Positions 5,290-6,197 of a DNA stretch of 6,197 nucleotides are shown piece after piece. Position 1 is the first letter of the stretch; every line of letters starts with the position of its first letter. This stretch comes from Tissierellia bacterium. GTDB taxonomy: Bacteria; Bacillota; Clostridia; Tissierellales; Dethiosulfatibacteraceae. The notes beneath the pieces are model-generated. The model was not told the origin of the DNA and searched no databases. It saw nothing but the letters and a program-made list of their open reading frames with translations. Made by a program: the position numbers and the translations under genes. The stretch spans positions 1-6,197 of the forward strand of contig SKID01000316.1 of assembly GCA_007116605.1 (NCBI GenBank). The letters run 5' to 3'.

Positions 5290-6087
5290 GTGATTAGACA
5301 AAAAACCTATACCGTCGACTTCCTTTCCAAGAAGAGAGTCGTTAACAATGGCATCGTTCCTCAATACTATGTAGAAAACAGCCACGAGTCTATTATCCCG
5401 CGTGAAATTTTCATGCAGGTGCAGGAAGAACTGGTAAGACGGGCGAACCTTTATACAGGAAAGAATGGAAAGAAGCGCGTGTATAGCAGCAAGTACGCTC
5501 TGTCCAGCATTGTTTACTGCTCAGAATGCGGTGAGATTTATAGAAGGGTCCACTGGAACAATCGAGGATGTAGGTCCATTGTCTGGCGATGTGTCAGTCG
5601 CCTTGAAGAAAAAGGTTCCGATTGCTCTTCCCCAACCATTAATGAAGAGTTTCTAAAGGCAGCAGTTGTAAAAGCAATGAATGAGGTGCTGGCCGGAAAA
5701 GATACTTTCCTTGCAGTCTTAAAAGAGAATATCGCCACCGTTTTGAATGAAGATAGCGATAAAGCCACAAACGACATTGATGAAAAACTGGACGAGCTTC
5801 AAAAAGAATTATTAAGACTGGCCAACTCCAAAGCGAATTATGAGGATGTGGCAGATGAGATTTATCGCTTGAGGGATTTGAAGCAAAGTGCACTGATTGA
5901 AAATGCAGAGCGTGAAGGAAAAAGGCAACGCATTATTGAGATGGCCGAGTTCTTAGATGAACAACCGGAAGTGTTGGAAAAGTATGATGAGCAGCTGGTA
6001 AGAAGGCTTATTGAGAAAGTGACGGTCTTGGAAGAGAAGTTTACGGTTGAATTTAAGTCAGGTGTTGAGGCTGATATAGCATTATAA
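5290..6087 (+). pseudogene. Large serine recombinase, C-terminal fragment
   Basis: The frame encodes 265 residues from a GTG at 5290; recombinase-like sequence begins about two codons later (QKTYTVDFLSKKRVVNNG). It matches the C-terminal half of large serine recombinases of the TnpX/phage-integrase type found in Clostridia, which cut and rejoin DNA at attachment sites. Residues 1-60 are the end of the Recombinase domain (NSHESIIPREIF at 30-41). Next comes the zinc ribbon with Cys77, Cys80, Cys101 and Cys112. A long charged coiled-coil follows (about 155-215), then a C-terminal VRRLIEKVTVLEEKFTVEF strand-helix. The N-terminal resolvase domain with the catalytic Ser and most of the DNA-binding Recombinase domain are missing: family members are about 500-550 residues. 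No convincing ribosome binding site precedes the GTG, and a TGA lies just upstream in frame. It cannot catalyse recombination alone. Its GC content is visibly higher than that of the genes before it, which suggests a separate origin. Confidence 0.88.
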
Positions 6088-6129
6088 TGAATTGATATGG
6101 TCGTCAATTAAGGGAATTATACTTGATTG

Positions 6130-6160
6130 GCGGCTTTTAATGTTTATGTGTTTGAGCCGC
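6130..6160 (+). terminator. Inverted repeat after the recombinase fragment, weak terminator candidate
   Basis: GCGGCT (6130-6135) pairs with AGCCGC (6155-6160) around a 19-base loop, about 40 bases after the recombinase stop. A T run follows only at 6171-6175, and the loop is long, so it is a poor rho-independent terminator. It could instead be part of a mobile-element end. The remaining bases to 6197 show nothing further. Confidence 0.3.
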
Positions 6161-6197
6161 TATTTGCGCATTTTTCAATATAATGATTGATGCTTGA

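Noticed and set aside
5188..5385. Minus-strand open frame of 65 codons across the repeat and the recombinase start
   Set aside because: Its second half is the reverse of conserved recombinase coding sequence, and the rest covers the repeat units.
5465..5893. Several short open frames in other frames within the recombinase fragment
   Set aside because: They are shadows of the real reading frame, whose zinc ribbon and coiled coil are clear.

Overview
The window looks like an accessory, mobile-element-rich region of a low-GC Gram-positive bacterium, probably in the Clostridia/Bacilli range. The reasons are the very AT-rich codon use, a consensus sigma-A-type promoter, strong G-rich ribosome binding sites, and a recombinase fragment of the type common in Clostridia. 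The lineage is inferred from sequence style, not from a marker gene. All supported genes are on the plus strand. I found no tRNA, rRNA or CRISPR array.

Layout. (1) 1-420: the 3' end of an IS66-family transposase, running in from outside the window, followed by a hairpin terminator. (2) 421-1093: the C-terminal part of a PIN-like (PIN_8/DUF4935-type) protein. Its N-terminal half is missing and IS66 sequence lies where it should be. (3) 1206-2638: a textbook promoter, then two intact unrecognised genes (176 and 181 aa) with a 28-codon open frame between them. All three have G-run ribosome binding sites. (4) 2726-4216: a tight pair made of a PD-(D/E)XK-type nuclease (322 aa) and, 3 bp later, an unrecognised 172-aa partner. 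An in-frame, decayed tail follows the partner's stop. (5) 4391-5177: a badly decayed gene. Reading across four frameshifts and one nonsense codon rebuilds a protein of about 262 aa that resembles the uracil-DNA glycosylase fold. (6) 5212-5260: a short sequence with a 20-bp-period repeat, possibly the end of an IS21-like element; a 12-bp match recurs at 2653. (7) 5290-6087: the C-terminal half of a large serine recombinase, without its catalytic domain, followed by a possible hairpin.

Interpretation. The region reads as an eroded island. Insertion sequences and a recombinase fragment surround nuclease-type genes (PIN-like, PD-(D/E)XK, UDG-like), some whole and some broken. The most interesting intact unit is the nuclease plus partner pair, which could be a two-gene restriction, anti-phage or toxin-type system. 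That function is inferred from gene layout and the nuclease fold only. The most informative broken unit is the UDG-like gene, which simple gene calling would report as one 103-aa hypothetical protein.
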